From: Pelomonas sp. Root405
GTDB taxonomy: Bacteria > Pseudomonadota > Gammaproteobacteria > Burkholderiales > Burkholderiaceae_C
Assembly: GCF_001425165.1 (NCBI RefSeq)
Contig: NZ_LMDU01000001.1
Location: 1,271,311 to 1,335,310, forward strand
Direction: 5' to 3'
Length of the DNA stretch: 64,000 bases
This document shows positions 1 to 10,449 of this stretch, piece by piece. Below the pieces are notes generated by a model. That model had not been told where the DNA came from and made no database searches. It saw only the letters and a program-made list of their open reading frames with translations. Both the position numbers and the translations under genes were made by a program. How positions within the stretch are numbered: the first letter of the stretch is position 1; each line of letters opens with the position of its first letter.

Positions 1-639
1 GAACTTGCCGGCGGTCTTGCGGAACTCGGCGATCGCCACGCCGTGGGCGTCGACCTCGATGTCGGTCTCGCTGACCGGGCGGGGCAGGGCGCTGGGGCCG
101 TTGGCATGCAGGAACTGCGGCGTGATGTATTCGAAGTTCATGCCCAGCAGCGCGCGCTCGCTGTTGGCGGCGTCGGGCGTGCCGGTGGCCGAGAGGCCGA
201 AGTACTCCATGCCGTCATGGCAGTCGCCGGCGCGCTTGTCGAAGCCGCTGTCGGTGCCGTCGTTCTTGTAGGCCGCCACGCCGGCGAACAGCGGGTCGCC
301 GGTGGCGAACACCACGCTGGCGGTGTAGCCGGCGGGCACGGTGATGGTGTCGTTGAGGTTCTTGGCCACGGCCGAGAAGGCCAGCAGCGTTTCCGCGGGC
401 GCCGGCGCCGGCGCGGGGGCGGGCGTGGGGGCCGGTGTCGGAGTGGCGTCGCTGCCGCCGCAGGCAGTCAGCGCGCTGGCGCCGAAGGCGGCGGTCATCG
501 CGGTACCGAAACTGCCGCGGAGCACGTTGCGGCGGCTCAGCCGCGCCTGCAGGACGGTTTCGAAGCGCGGGTTGTCGGAACGGTTGGAATCTTCGTCGTC
601 GAAGGAGGTGGCAACTGGCAGGTCAGTGAGGCGGCTCAT
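1..639 (-). CDS. PhoX-family alkaline phosphatase, 3' end outside the window
   Basis: The minus strand reads open from an ATG at 639 to the window edge (213 codons), so only the N-terminal part is present. The N-terminus carries a twin-arginine-like export signal (LSRRNVL followed by a small hydrophobic stretch, about residues 33-60) ending at a Cys-containing segment, then a Pro/Ala linker with repeated Ala-Pro pairs. The following segment (AVAKNLNDTITVPAGY, then GDPLF and CHDGMEYF) is what I recognise from PhoX/DUF839 phosphatases, Ca/Fe enzymes that release phosphate from organic esters in the periplasm. A Pho-box-like direct repeat lies 53-71 bases upstream, which fits phosphate-starvation control. 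The catalytic metal ligands lie mostly in the missing part. Confidence 0.8.
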   Translation of the reverse strand, partial: MSRLTDLPVATSFDDEDSNRSDNPRFETVLQARLSRRNVLRGSFGTAMTAAFGASALTACGGSDATPTPAPTPAPAPAPAPAETLLAFSAVAKNLNDTITVPAGYTASVVFATGDPLFAGVAAYKNDGTDSGFDKRAGDCHDGMEYFGLSATGTPDAANSERALLGMNFEYITPQFLHANGPSALPRPVSETDIEVDAHGVAIAEFRKTAGKF

Positions 640-691
640 TGAAGATGACATCCCGAAGGGTTGGAATAGAGCCGATCAGACTAGGTCCCCT

Positions 692-710
692 TCGTGAAAT
701 CGTCGTGAAA
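692..710 (-). promoter_or_regulatory. Pho-box-like direct repeat upstream of the PhoX-type gene
   Basis: On the minus strand TTTCACGA occurs twice with an 11-base period (703-710 and 692-699). This is the spacing of PhoB half sites (7-base repeats with 4-base gaps), and TTTCAC is a common half-site variant. The repeat ends 52 bases before the phosphatase ATG. A weak TAGTCT (678-683) sits where a -10 box would be in a PhoB-dependent promoter. Regulation by PhoB is inferred. Confidence 0.5.
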
Positions 711-728
711 CGCCTGCCGGCGCCGCGT

Positions 729-1544
729 TCAATCGTTCAGCACGTCCTGCGGGGCGCCGAACATGAAGCAGTCGACGAAGCTGAAATAGAGCGACGCGTA
801 GAACACCGTCGACAGCATCAGGCCAATCGCCATCAGCACCATGGGCGCGAACTGAGCCAGGCCGAGCAGGCCGAAGACCAGGCTGACGCAGCTGGCCACG
901 GCCATCAGCAGGCCGCCCCACAGCAGCATGTTCACCAGGAAGGCGCCTTTGTTGCGCCACAGCGCCAGCGTGCTGGAGAACAGCGCCTGGGCGACGCCCT
1001 GGCCACCCCAGTGCACGAGGGCCGGCGCATGCCAGTAGGGCACCGACAGCAGGCCCATCAGGCCCAGCCGCGTGGCCAGGCCCCAGAACAGGCGCGGGTC
1101 GGTGGCGGCATTGGCGATGGCCTCGTTGTCGGCGTTGTCGGCAATCAGCTTTTGCAGGTCGCGCGTGCTGCCGCCGTCCACCCAGTCGGCCAGCAGGCCA
1201 ACGGTCAGCATGGCGCCGGCATAGGCAAAGCACAGCAGCAGCTGGCTGCGGCGGCGCTCGGGCGTCAGCTTCAGCGGCGCGACGAACACGCTGACCGTGG
1301 GCACCTTCTTCTGCAGCACCAGGTGGGTGGCCAGCATGAAACCCAGCGACAGCAGCGGCAGCGAAGCCATCGTCAGTACCAGCCCCACACCAGGGATGAG
1401 CATGACGGCGAAGCCGGCGAACAGGAAGAGGCCGAACAGCCCGGCCAACGCCAGCGGCTGGCGCTGGAAGACCTTGAAACCGTGGCGTATCCACAGCCGT
1501 CCATTGCGCGCCGGGACCTGCTGGAGGTGGAGTTGCATCGTCAT
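729..1544 (-). CDS. BPSS1780-family membrane protein
   Basis: The 271-residue product is a multi-pass inner-membrane protein, with about five or six hydrophobic stretches (around residues 35-60, 105-120, 155-175, 205-250). The N-terminus (QVPARNGRLWIRHGF followed by FQRQPLAL) matches the opening of the BPSS1780 family, which is common next to thrB in Burkholderiales and has no established function. The start overlaps the thrB stop by four bases (ATGA), so the two genes are probably translated from one mRNA. I see no catalytic motif. Confidence 0.75.
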   Translation of the reverse strand: MTMQLHLQQVPARNGRLWIRHGFKVFQRQPLALAGLFGLFLFAGFAVMLIPGVGLVLTMASLPLLSLGFMLATHLVLQKKVPTVSVFVAPLKLTPERRRSQLLLCFAYAGAMLTVGLLADWVDGGSTRDLQKLIADNADNEAIANAATDPRLFWGLATRLGLMGLLSVPYWHAPALVHWGGQGVAQALFSSTLALWRNKGAFLVNMLLWGGLLMAVASCVSLVFGLLGLAQFAPMVLMAIGLMLSTVFYASLYFSFVDCFMFGAPQDVLND

Positions 1545-2530
1545 TCGGCGACCTCGCCGTGCAAGGCATGCCAGGGCTTGGCGATGCGCTCCCGCAGCAC
1601 GCGCTCGAAGTGGCCGGGGTCGTGCGCCTTCAGCAGCGAGGCCTCGCGCGGCAGGTGCAGGTCATAGAGGCGCGACACCCAGAAGCGCAGCGCCGCAGCG
1701 CGCAGCAGGGCCGGCAGCAGCCGGTGCTCGGCACCGGACAGCGGACGCTCGGTCTCATAGGCGGAGACGAAGACGCTGGCACGGTCTTCGACCAACCGGC
1801 CGTCGCTGAGGTCGATGCACCAGTCGTTCAGGCAGACGGCCAGGTCGAACAGCCATGTGTCGACGCCGGCGAAATAGAAGTCGAAGAAGCCGGTCAGGCG
1901 CTCGCGGCCCGGGCCCTCGCCGGGCTCGAACATCACGTTGTCGCGGAACAGGTCGGCATGGATGGGGCCCGAGGGCAGGTCGGCGTAACCGGCGGACGCT
2001 GCCAGTTGCTCCTGGTAGGCCAGCTCGCTGGTCAGCAGCTCGGCCTGCGGTGCGTCCAGGAAGGGCAACAGCTGTGGGACGACCTCGCGCCACCAGGCCA
2101 GGCCGCGCAGATTGGGTTGGCGCAGCTCGAAGTCGCGCCCGGCCAGGTGCATGCGCGCCAGCGTGGCGCCGACCTGGGCGCAATGGAAGGCGTCGGGCGC
2201 GAGCTGATGGCCCCCATGCAGGCGGTCGACGATGGCCGCCGGCTTGCCGGCGACCTCGAAGAGGATGTCGCCACGGGTGTCGGCATGCGGCTCGGGCACC
2301 GGGACGCCGCGGCGGGCCAGGTGCTGCATCAGCCGCAGGTAGAAGGGCAACTGCTCGGCCGTCAGGCGTTCGAACAGCGTCAGCACATAGTGGCCGGCCT
2401 CGCAGTCGACGAAGTAGTTGGTGTTCTCGATGCCGGCGCCAATGCCGCGCAGCGACGTGAGGCGCCCCAGGGAGAGATGGTCCAGCAGGGCTTGCGCCTG
2501 GGCGGTGCTGACTTCGGTGAAAACGGCCAT
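1541..2530 (-). CDS. thrB: Homoserine kinase (APH-fold type)
   Basis: ThrB phosphorylates L-homoserine with ATP in threonine synthesis. This 329-residue protein is the aminoglycoside-phosphotransferase-fold version used by many proteobacteria, not the GHMP-fold E. coli enzyme. The N-terminus has the ATP-site region GAGIENTNYFV, the catalytic loop is HADLFRDN (about residue 195) and the metal-binding position follows in GFFDFYFAG. Length is normal for the family. It is the first gene of a minus-strand pair with the BPSS1780 membrane protein. The DUF2782 gene lies 42 bases upstream on the same strand, so a three-gene transcript is possible. Confidence 0.92.
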   Translation of the reverse strand: MAVFTEVSTAQAQALLDHLSLGRLTSLRGIGAGIENTNYFVDCEAGHYVLTLFERLTAEQLPFYLRLMQHLARRGVPVPEPHADTRGDILFEVAGKPAAIVDRLHGGHQLAPDAFHCAQVGATLARMHLAGRDFELRQPNLRGLAWWREVVPQLLPFLDAPQAELLTSELAYQEQLAASAGYADLPSGPIHADLFRDNVMFEPGEGPGRERLTGFFDFYFAGVDTWLFDLAVCLNDWCIDLSDGRLVEDRASVFVSAYETERPLSGAEHRLLPALLRAAALRFWVSRLYDLHLPREASLLKAHDPGHFERVLRERIAKPWHALHGEVAE

Positions 2531-2572
2531 GGGTCTAGGAAGCGGCAGTGATGGCCCGAAGGCCGCTCACCA

Positions 2573-2866
2573 TCAGAAATTGAGAACTCGCCAGACCCGC
2601 GTGCCCGAGCCGCTCTTGCTGAGGCCCGTGCCGCTGCCACCGGCCGACTCGCGGCCCGCGTCAGTGACGACGATTTCGTAGTCCGGGGCCTTGGTCAGCT
2701 TGTTCTTGACCGTGACCTTCTTGGTTTCGCCGCGCACCTTCACTTCCTCGATGCGGACCTGGTCGTCCTCCGCCACGTTGCGCTCGACCTTGGGTTCGGG
2801 CGGCGGGTCGGCGAGGGCGTTTGCAGCACAGGCTGCAAGCAGGAGGAGTACGGCGGGGCGGAGCAT
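2573..2866 (-). CDS. DUF2782 family secreted protein
   Basis: This 97-residue protein has a clear signal peptide (MLRPAVLLLLAACAANALA, predicted cleavage near residue 19), so it is probably periplasmic. The mature part is charged (PEPKVERN, RIEEVKVRGE) and ends with a Gly/Ser-rich stretch before WRVLNF. The pattern matches DUF2782 proteins, which in Burkholderiales usually sit between thrB and polA as here. The ATG at 2866 was chosen over an upstream TTG because it gives a proper signal peptide. It has purine-rich GGAGG-like sequence nearby and is divergent from polA across about 35 bases. Function unknown. Confidence 0.75.
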   Translation of the reverse strand: MLRPAVLLLLAACAANALADPPPEPKVERNVAEDDQVRIEEVKVRGETKKVTVKNKLTKAPDYEIVVTDAGRESAGGSGTGLSKSGSGTRVWRVLNF

Positions 2867-2901
2867 GCTGTCGATTCTAGGTGGGAGGCTGCAAGACAAT
2901 C

Positions 2902-5670
<2,769 letters not shown>

Positions 5671-5697
5671 TCACCGCCCACAATCCCCTTGATTTCC

Positions 5698-5722
5698 TAT
5701 TTTTCCCAAAATAGGGAAAATA
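5698..5722. promoter_or_regulatory. AT-rich inverted repeat before the antitoxin gene, candidate autoregulatory operator
   Basis: The sequence TATTTTTCCC, then AAAATA, then GGGAAAATA forms an inverted repeat with arms differing by one T. It is strikingly AT-rich against its GC-rich surroundings and lies 27 bases before the antitoxin ATG. Phd/YefM antitoxins normally repress their own operon by binding such palindromes at the promoter. That this is the operator is inferred from position and symmetry. Confidence 0.5.
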
Positions 5723-5748
5723 CGGGCATGCCAGTCGGGAGCCTCCTC

Positions 5749-6102
5749 ATGTCCGCCGTCCTCGAACAAGCCATTGCCGACCAGCTGCCCAGCGTGTCGG
5801 CCACCCAGCTCGTGGCGGGCATCCAGAAGGTGGGCCGCACCGTGGCCGCCCATGGCGCGGTGCTGATCACCAAGCATGACCAGCCGGCCTTCGTGCTGAT
5901 GTCGGTCGAGCGCTACCGCGAGATGCAGCGTGCCGCCGAGCCCGACCTGGGCGTCCTGGGCGGCGAGTTCGACGCGATGCTGGCGCGCATGCAGGGGCAA
6001 GAGGAGGCATTGGTCGATGCCTTTGCGATGCCGCCCGAGGCCATCGGTGCAGCGGCCGTGAAGGCCGCCAAGCCGCGCAAGCCGGTTCGCAAGGCCGCCT
6101 GA
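5749..6102 (+). CDS. Phd/YefM-family antitoxin
   Basis: This 117-residue protein has the Phd/YefM fold signature in its first half: an N-terminal segment leading to SATQLVAGIQKVGRTV, then AVLITKHDQPAFVLMSVERYREM. That half binds DNA and dimerises in characterised antitoxins. The C-terminal half is the likely toxin-neutralising part and ends in a Lys/Arg/Ala-rich tail (AAKPRKPVRKAA). The ATG at 5749 was chosen because GGGAG at 5737-5741 lies seven bases upstream; a longer version from 5689 lacks such a site. The next gene codes for a zeta-type toxin, so the two probably form a toxin-antitoxin operon behind the palindrome at 5698-5722. Confidence 0.8.
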   Translation: MSAVLEQAIADQLPSVSATQLVAGIQKVGRTVAAHGAVLITKHDQPAFVLMSVERYREMQRAAEPDLGVLGGEFDAMLARMQGQEEALVDAFAMPPEAIGAAAVKAAKPRKPVRKAA

Positions 6103-6122
6103 ATGAGGCGGCTCCTCGCCCA

Positions 6123-6139
6123 GTCCAGCCTCGCTGGAC
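6123..6139 (+). other. Perfect hairpin between antitoxin and toxin genes
   Basis: GTCCAGC, CTC, GCTGGAC is a perfect 7-bp stem with a three-base loop, 20 bases after the antitoxin stop. No T run follows, so it is not an ordinary terminator. It could lower toxin expression relative to antitoxin, or slow 3' decay of the antitoxin message. Confidence 0.45.
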
Positions 6140-6175
6140 GCGGGCCAGCCTGGACGGCCCCCCAAGGGGACGGCG

Positions 6176-6895
6176 ATGCTTGCGGCATTGAGCCGCAAGC
6201 ACATCGCCTGCCGGGCCGGCTTGGGAGCGGCCCGGCGCTCGGCCCGATATCTTCAGCAGCAACGGATTACTGAGTTGCCGGCCCGCCTCTTCGTGCTGGC
6301 CGGCGTCAACGGCGCCGGCAAGAGCTCGCTGGGCGGCGCGGCCATCGCCGCCAGCGGCGCCGACTTCTTCAACCCCGACATCACCGCCGCGCAGCTCCGC
6401 GAGCAGCAGCCCGGCCTTTCCGCCGAACAGGCCAATGGCCTGGCCTGGATGCTGGGGCGGCGCGGCGTCGAGAAGGCGCTGGCCGACGGTCTGACCTATG
6501 CCTTCGAGACGACGCTGGGCGGCACCAGCATGACCAAGTTGCTGCTGGACGGCGCGCGTGCTGGCGCCAAGGTGCACGTCTGGTATGCGGGCCTGGCCAC
6601 GCCCGAACTGCACTTGCGCCGCATCCAGGCACGCGTGGCGGCAGGCGGCCATGACATTCCCGAGGCCAAGGTGCGCGAGCGCTTTGACGCGAGCCGCGGC
6701 AACCTCGTCAAGCTGATGCCGGTGCTGACCAGTCTGCGCCTGTACGACAACAGTTTCGAGGCCGACCCGCGGCTGGGGCGCCGGCCGCAGCCGGTGCTGC
6801 TGCTGCACATGCAGGGCGGCCGGGTCGTGTCGCATGCGCCGCTGCGCAGCGTGCCGGCCTGGGCCAAGCCGCTGCTGGCGGCAGCGCTGCGTTGA
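6176..6895 (+). CDS. Zeta-type toxin (P-loop kinase family)
   Basis: Zeta toxins are P-loop kinases; characterised members phosphorylate UDP-N-acetylglucosamine and block wall synthesis. The Walker A motif GVNGAGKSS lies at about residues 43-51 from the ATG at 6176. FFNPDITAAQLRE and FETTLGGTSMTKLL follow, the usual layout of this family. The C-terminus (RLYDNSFEADPRLGRRPQPVLLL) also matches zeta-like proteins. The start is unsure. The ATG at 6176 has AAGGGG seven bases upstream but sits in a strong hairpin; a TTG at 6275 gives a shorter protein beginning just before the P-loop strand. The gene follows a Phd/YefM-type antitoxin, whereas the classical partner is epsilon. Confidence 0.78.
   Translation: MLAALSRKHIACRAGLGAARRSARYLQQQRITELPARLFVLAGVNGAGKSSLGGAAIAASGADFFNPDITAAQLREQQPGLSAEQANGLAWMLGRRGVEKALADGLTYAFETTLGGTSMTKLLLDGARAGAKVHVWYAGLATPELHLRRIQARVAAGGHDIPEAKVRERFDASRGNLVKLMPVLTSLRLYDNSFEADPRLGRRPQPVLLLHMQGGRVVSHAPLRSVPAWAKPLLAAALR
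6178..6200 (+). other. Strong hairpin covering the first codons of the toxin reading frame
   Basis: GCTTGCGGC, ATTGA, GCCGCAAGC is a perfect 9-bp stem with a five-base loop, beginning at the last base of the ATG at 6176. If translation starts at 6176 the structure would mask early codons and reduce toxin synthesis. If the true start is the TTG at 6275 it lies in the leader. It could also be a REP-type element. Confidence 0.5.
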
Positions 6896-6929
6896 CTATC
6901 ATCAGCCCGCCTTGAAAGGGAGCTGAGTG

Positions 6930-7565
6930 ATGAAGGTCTTGCTGGTCGATGCGTTTCCGATGGTGCGCGCTGCGCTCACCGGGCTGATCGAGCAGCATTT
7001 CGCCGGTGCCCAGGTGCATGGCGTCGACAGCGTCGCCGCAGCGCGTGCCGCGCTGGCGGCAGACATTCCTCGCCTGGTGCTGCTGGACCTGCATGTGGAC
7101 GGCGGCTTCGAGCTGCTGCAGCAGATCCACGGCGAGCACCTGCTGCTGCCGGTGGTGGTCATCTCGGGCAGCGACGAGACCGAGGAAGCCCTGCATGCCT
7201 TGAGCGCCGGCGCCATGGGCTATGTGCCCGAACGCAGCGACCTCGACACGCTGGTGCAGGCCCTGCACCTGGTGTTGGCCGGTGGCACCTATGTGCCGCC
7301 GCTCAAGCCCCGTGCCGACGAGGTGCCGCCATCGGCCGCGCGCCCGGCCGCACCGTCACAGGCCTGGGCCGAGCTGCCGCTGACGCCGCGGCAGAAGGGC
7401 GTGCTGGACCTGCTGGCGCGCGGCCTGTCCAACAAGGAGATCGCGCGCGAACTCAATGTCAGTGTCGACACCGTCAAGGACCATGTCGCCGCGGTTCTCA
7501 AGGCGCTCGGCGCCAACTCGCGCACGCAGGCCGTGCTGATCGCGACGCAGAAGGCGGCTCGTTAG
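6930..7565 (+). CDS. NarL/FixJ-type two-component response regulator
   Basis: The 211-residue protein has a receiver domain (about 1-120; KVLLVDAFPMVRAAL, phospho-acceptor Asp in LVLLDLHVDGG at about 54, VVVISGSDE, then GAMGYVPERSD). A LuxR-type helix-turn-helix follows (about 145-205; LTPRQKGVLDLLARGLSNKEIARELNVSVDTVKDHV). The conserved receiver Lys near the end appears replaced (YVPE instead of the usual YxxK), which may alter signalling. The ATG at 6930 follows AGGGAG by seven bases; a GTG one codon earlier is the alternative. No partner kinase is adjacent, so the input signal is unknown. Its stop codon overlaps the convergent amidase stop. Confidence 0.87.
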   Translation: MKVLLVDAFPMVRAALTGLIEQHFAGAQVHGVDSVAAARAALAADIPRLVLLDLHVDGGFELLQQIHGEHLLLPVVVISGSDETEEALHALSAGAMGYVPERSDLDTLVQALHLVLAGGTYVPPLKPRADEVPPSAARPAAPSQAWAELPLTPRQKGVLDLLARGLSNKEIARELNVSVDTVKDHVAAVLKALGANSRTQAVLIATQKAAR

Positions 7566-8134
7566 AGCTGCTTCTTCACCTCGTCCTTGAACCAGCCGGA
7601 TTCAAGGTAGGCATAAAAGTTCTTGCCGGGGCAGACGGTCTGGCGGCTGTGGTCCTTGTGGCTGGCAATCGCGTCCAGGCCGAGCCGGTGTTCGCGCGCG
7701 AGCCAGGCGGTCACGTCGACGGCGGACTTCAGCTGCGCCTGGGTCGGTTGCTGCTCCTCGAAGTTGCCCACCAGCATGACGAGGGCGTGGCCGCGCGGGT
7801 CGTATTCGGTGTTGGTGTCGCCCGGCTGGGCCAGCGGCCGGGCGGCGTAGATGCGGCCATCGGGCGCGATGACGTAGTGGTAGGGGATGTCGGCCCAGCG
7901 CTTGGTCAGCCGGGACCACTGCTGCAGCCGGCGCAGGTAAGCCTCGACGTCGGCGCCTTCCTTCCAGATCTCGCCCTGGTGGTGCAGGGTGATGTGGGTG
8001 ATGCGCTGCGGCGCGGCGACCGCTGCCGCCGAGCTGCCGCCCCACGTGTCGACGCTGACGATGTCGGGCGCGGGCGGCTTGCTCGCGCAACCGGCCAAGG
8101 TCAGCACCGCAGCGAGGGCAAGGGCGAGTTTCAT
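7562..8134 (-). CDS. N-acetylmuramoyl-L-alanine amidase lipoprotein (Amidase_2/PGRP fold)
   Basis: The 190-residue product begins with a lipoprotein signal (MKLALALAAVLTLAGC; lipobox LAGC, Cys at about 16), so it is probably anchored to a membrane. The rest has the peptidoglycan-recognition amidase fold: HITLHHQG with a zinc His, DIPYHYVIAPDGRIYAARPL, then ASHKDHSRQTVCPGKNFY carrying the second His and the Cys zinc ligand. Such enzymes cut the bond between N-acetylmuramic acid and the stem peptide. The ATG at 8134 overlaps the xdhB stop by four bases, so it appears to be the third gene of the xdhAB transcript, an unexpected partner for purine oxidation. Confidence 0.85.
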   Translation of the reverse strand: MKLALALAAVLTLAGCASKPPAPDIVSVDTWGGSSAAAVAAPQRITHITLHHQGEIWKEGADVEAYLRRLQQWSRLTKRWADIPYHYVIAPDGRIYAARPLAQPGDTNTEYDPRGHALVMLVGNFEEQQPTQAQLKSAVDVTAWLAREHRLGLDAIASHKDHSRQTVCPGKNFYAYLESGWFKDEVKKQL

Positions 8135-10449
8135 TGGATGGCCTCGATGGCGTTCAGCACCGCTTCCGCAGTGGCCGGGGCGCGCAGCGGCGGGTCGCAA
8201 TCATCGGCACCGCAGGCCGCGCAGGCGTCCTTGATGGCCAGCAGCGCGGCAAAGCCCAGCAGCAGCGGCGGCTCGCCGACGGCCTTGCTGCGGTGGATGG
8301 TTTCGCTGGCATTGGGCGCGCCGAACAGTTCCACGCGCAGTTCGGGCGGGCAGTCGTTGGCGGTCGGGATCTTGTAGGTGCTGGGCGCGTGCGTGGTCAA
8401 CAGGCCTGTCGTCGGGTGCCAGACGAGCTCTTCCATCGTCAGCCAGCCCATGCCCTGGATGAAGCCGCCTTCGATCTGGCCGATGTCCAGCGCAGGGTTC
8501 AGGCTGCTACCGACGTCATGCAGGATGTCGGCGCGCGTGATGCGGCTTTCGCCGGTCAGCGTGTCGACCAGCGCTTCGCAGACGGCGCCGCCCCAGGCGT
8601 AGTAGTAGAACGGGTGGCCTTGCAGCTTGGTGCGGTCCCAGTGCAGGCCGGGCGTGGCGTAGAAGCCGTCGCTCCACAGCTGCACGCGCTTCAGGTAGGC
8701 AGCGGCCACCAGCTCGCAGAAGGCGATGCGCTGGCCGCCGCCGCTGACCTGGCCGCCGTCGAAGGCGACCAGCTCGGGCGCGCAGCCGAAGCGCTCTGCC
8801 GCGAGTGCCGCCAGCCGCTGCTTGATCTTGCGCGCCGCATCCTGCGCCGCCTTGCCGTTCAGGTCGCTGCCTGTGGACGCCGCCGTGGCCGAGGTGTTGG
8901 CCACCTTGCTCGTGTCGGTCGCCGAGCAGCGCACGGCGCTCATGGGCAGGCCCAGCTCATGCGCGACGACCTGCGCGACCTTGGTGTTCAGCCCCTGGCC
9001 CATCTCCGTGCCGCCGTGGTTCACCAGCACCGAGCCGTCGGTGTAGACATGCACCAGCGCGCCGGCCTGGTTCAAGTGGGCGACGTTGAAGGAGATGCCG
9101 AACTTGACCGGCGTGAACGCCAGGCCCTTCTTCAGTACCGGGCTGGCGGCGTTGAAGGCGGCGATCTCCGCGCGCCGTTCGGCGTAGCGGCTGCTGGCCA
9201 GCAGCTGGGCGGTCAGCGGCTGCGCATGCAGCTCCTCGACCTGCTGGCCATACGGCGTCACGTCCTGGCCGCGCGCGTAGAAATTGCGCTGCCGCACCTC
9301 CGCCGGGTCCAGTCCCAGCTGCCGCGCGATGCCGTCCAGGATCATTTCAACGGCGATGGCGCCCTGCGGCCCGCCGAAGCCGCGGAAGGCGGTGTTGCTC
9401 TGCGTGTTGGTCTTGGCGCAATAGCCGTGCATGGCCACATGCGGCAGCCAGTAGGCGTTGTCGAAGTGGCAGAGCGCCCGGGCCATCACGGGTGCCGACA
9501 GGTCGGCGCTGTGGCCGGCGTTGGCGACGAGGTCGATGTCGACGGCGAGGATGCGGCCAGCGGCGTCGAAGCCGACATCCCAGCGGTAGTCGAAACCATG
9601 GCGGCGGCCGGTGATGAGGAAGTCGTCATCGCGGTCGACACGCAGCTTGACCGGCTTGCCCAGCTTCAGCGCCGCGATGGCGGCGACGCAGGCGAACACG
9701 GCCGATTGGCTCTCCTTGCCGCCAAAGCCACCGCCCATGCGCCGGCATTGCACGGCGACGCGGTGCGCCTGCCAGCCGATGGCATGCGCCACCAGCTGCT
9801 GCATCTCGCTCGGGTGCTGGGTGGAGCAATGCACCAGCAGGGCCTCCCCGCCTTCCTGCGGCAGGGCCAGGCTGATCTGGCCCTCCAGATAGAACTGCTC
9901 CTGCCCGCCCAGGCTCCACCTGCCTTGCAGGCGGTGCGGCGCGCTGGCGAGGTGCTTGGCGGGCTCGCCGCGCGTCAGGTGCATGGGCGGCAGCACGTAC
10001 TGGCCGATGGCATGGGCGTCGAGCGCCGTCAGCACGGGCGGCCGCGCCTCGGCCTGGATGACCTGCTTGGCCAGGGCCGCCGCGCGGCGCGCCAGCTCGC
10101 GGTTCGTCGCGATGACGGCGAACACGGGCTGGCCGACATAGCGAAGTTCGTCAGCCGCCAGGATCGGGTCGTCGTGCAGCAGCGGGCCGCAGTTGTTCTC
10201 GCCGGCGATGTCGGCCGCGCTCAGCACCGCCACAACGCCCGGCATCTTGCGGATGCGCGCCAGGTCGATGCCGGTCAGCCTGCCGTGGGCGATGGGCGAC
10301 AGTCCCAGCGCCGCGTGCAGGGTGCCGGCGGGCTCGGGCAGGTCGTCGATATAGGGCGCGGCGCCGCTGACATGCAGGTGGGCCGATTCATGCGGCGTCG
10401 ACTTGCCGACAACGGCCTCGGCGACCGGCAGGGTTTCGGGCTTGTTCAT
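8131..10449 (-). CDS. xdhB: Xanthine dehydrogenase, molybdenum-binding subunit
   Basis: XdhB holds the molybdopterin centre that oxidises hypoxanthine and xanthine to urate. The 772-residue protein shows the expected order: VGKSTPHESAHLHVSGAAPY, then DLPEPAGTLHAALGLS, RRMGGGFGGKE at the molybdenum site, FRGFGGPQG, and TEMGQGLNTKVAQ. The C-terminus has SKAVGEPPLLLG, containing the catalytic Glu of this family (KAVGEPP). The start is the ATG at 10449, overlapping the xdhA stop by four bases. Gene order is xdhA, xdhB, amidase. The chaperone XdhC, often encoded next, is not present. Confidence 0.95.
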   Translation of the reverse strand: MNKPETLPVAEAVVGKSTPHESAHLHVSGAAPYIDDLPEPAGTLHAALGLSPIAHGRLTGIDLARIRKMPGVVAVLSAADIAGENNCGPLLHDDPILAADELRYVGQPVFAVIATNRELARRAAALAKQVIQAEARPPVLTALDAHAIGQYVLPPMHLTRGEPAKHLASAPHRLQGRWSLGGQEQFYLEGQISLALPQEGGEALLVHCSTQHPSEMQQLVAHAIGWQAHRVAVQCRRMGGGFGGKESQSAVFACVAAIAALKLGKPVKLRVDRDDDFLITGRRHGFDYRWDVGFDAAGRILAVDIDLVANAGHSADLSAPVMARALCHFDNAYWLPHVAMHGYCAKTNTQSNTAFRGFGGPQGAIAVEMILDGIARQLGLDPAEVRQRNFYARGQDVTPYGQQVEELHAQPLTAQLLASSRYAERRAEIAAFNAASPVLKKGLAFTPVKFGISFNVAHLNQAGALVHVYTDGSVLVNHGGTEMGQGLNTKVAQVVAHELGLPMSAVRCSATDTSKVANTSATAASTGSDLNGKAAQDAARKIKQRLAALAAERFGCAPELVAFDGGQVSGGGQRIAFCELVAAAYLKRVQLWSDGFYATPGLHWDRTKLQGHPFYYYAWGGAVCEALVDTLTGESRITRADILHDVGSSLNPALDIGQIEGGFIQGMGWLTMEELVWHPTTGLLTTHAPSTYKIPTANDCPPELRVELFGAPNASETIHRSKAVGEPPLLLGFAALLAIKDACAACGADDCDPPLRAPATAEAVLNAIEAIQ

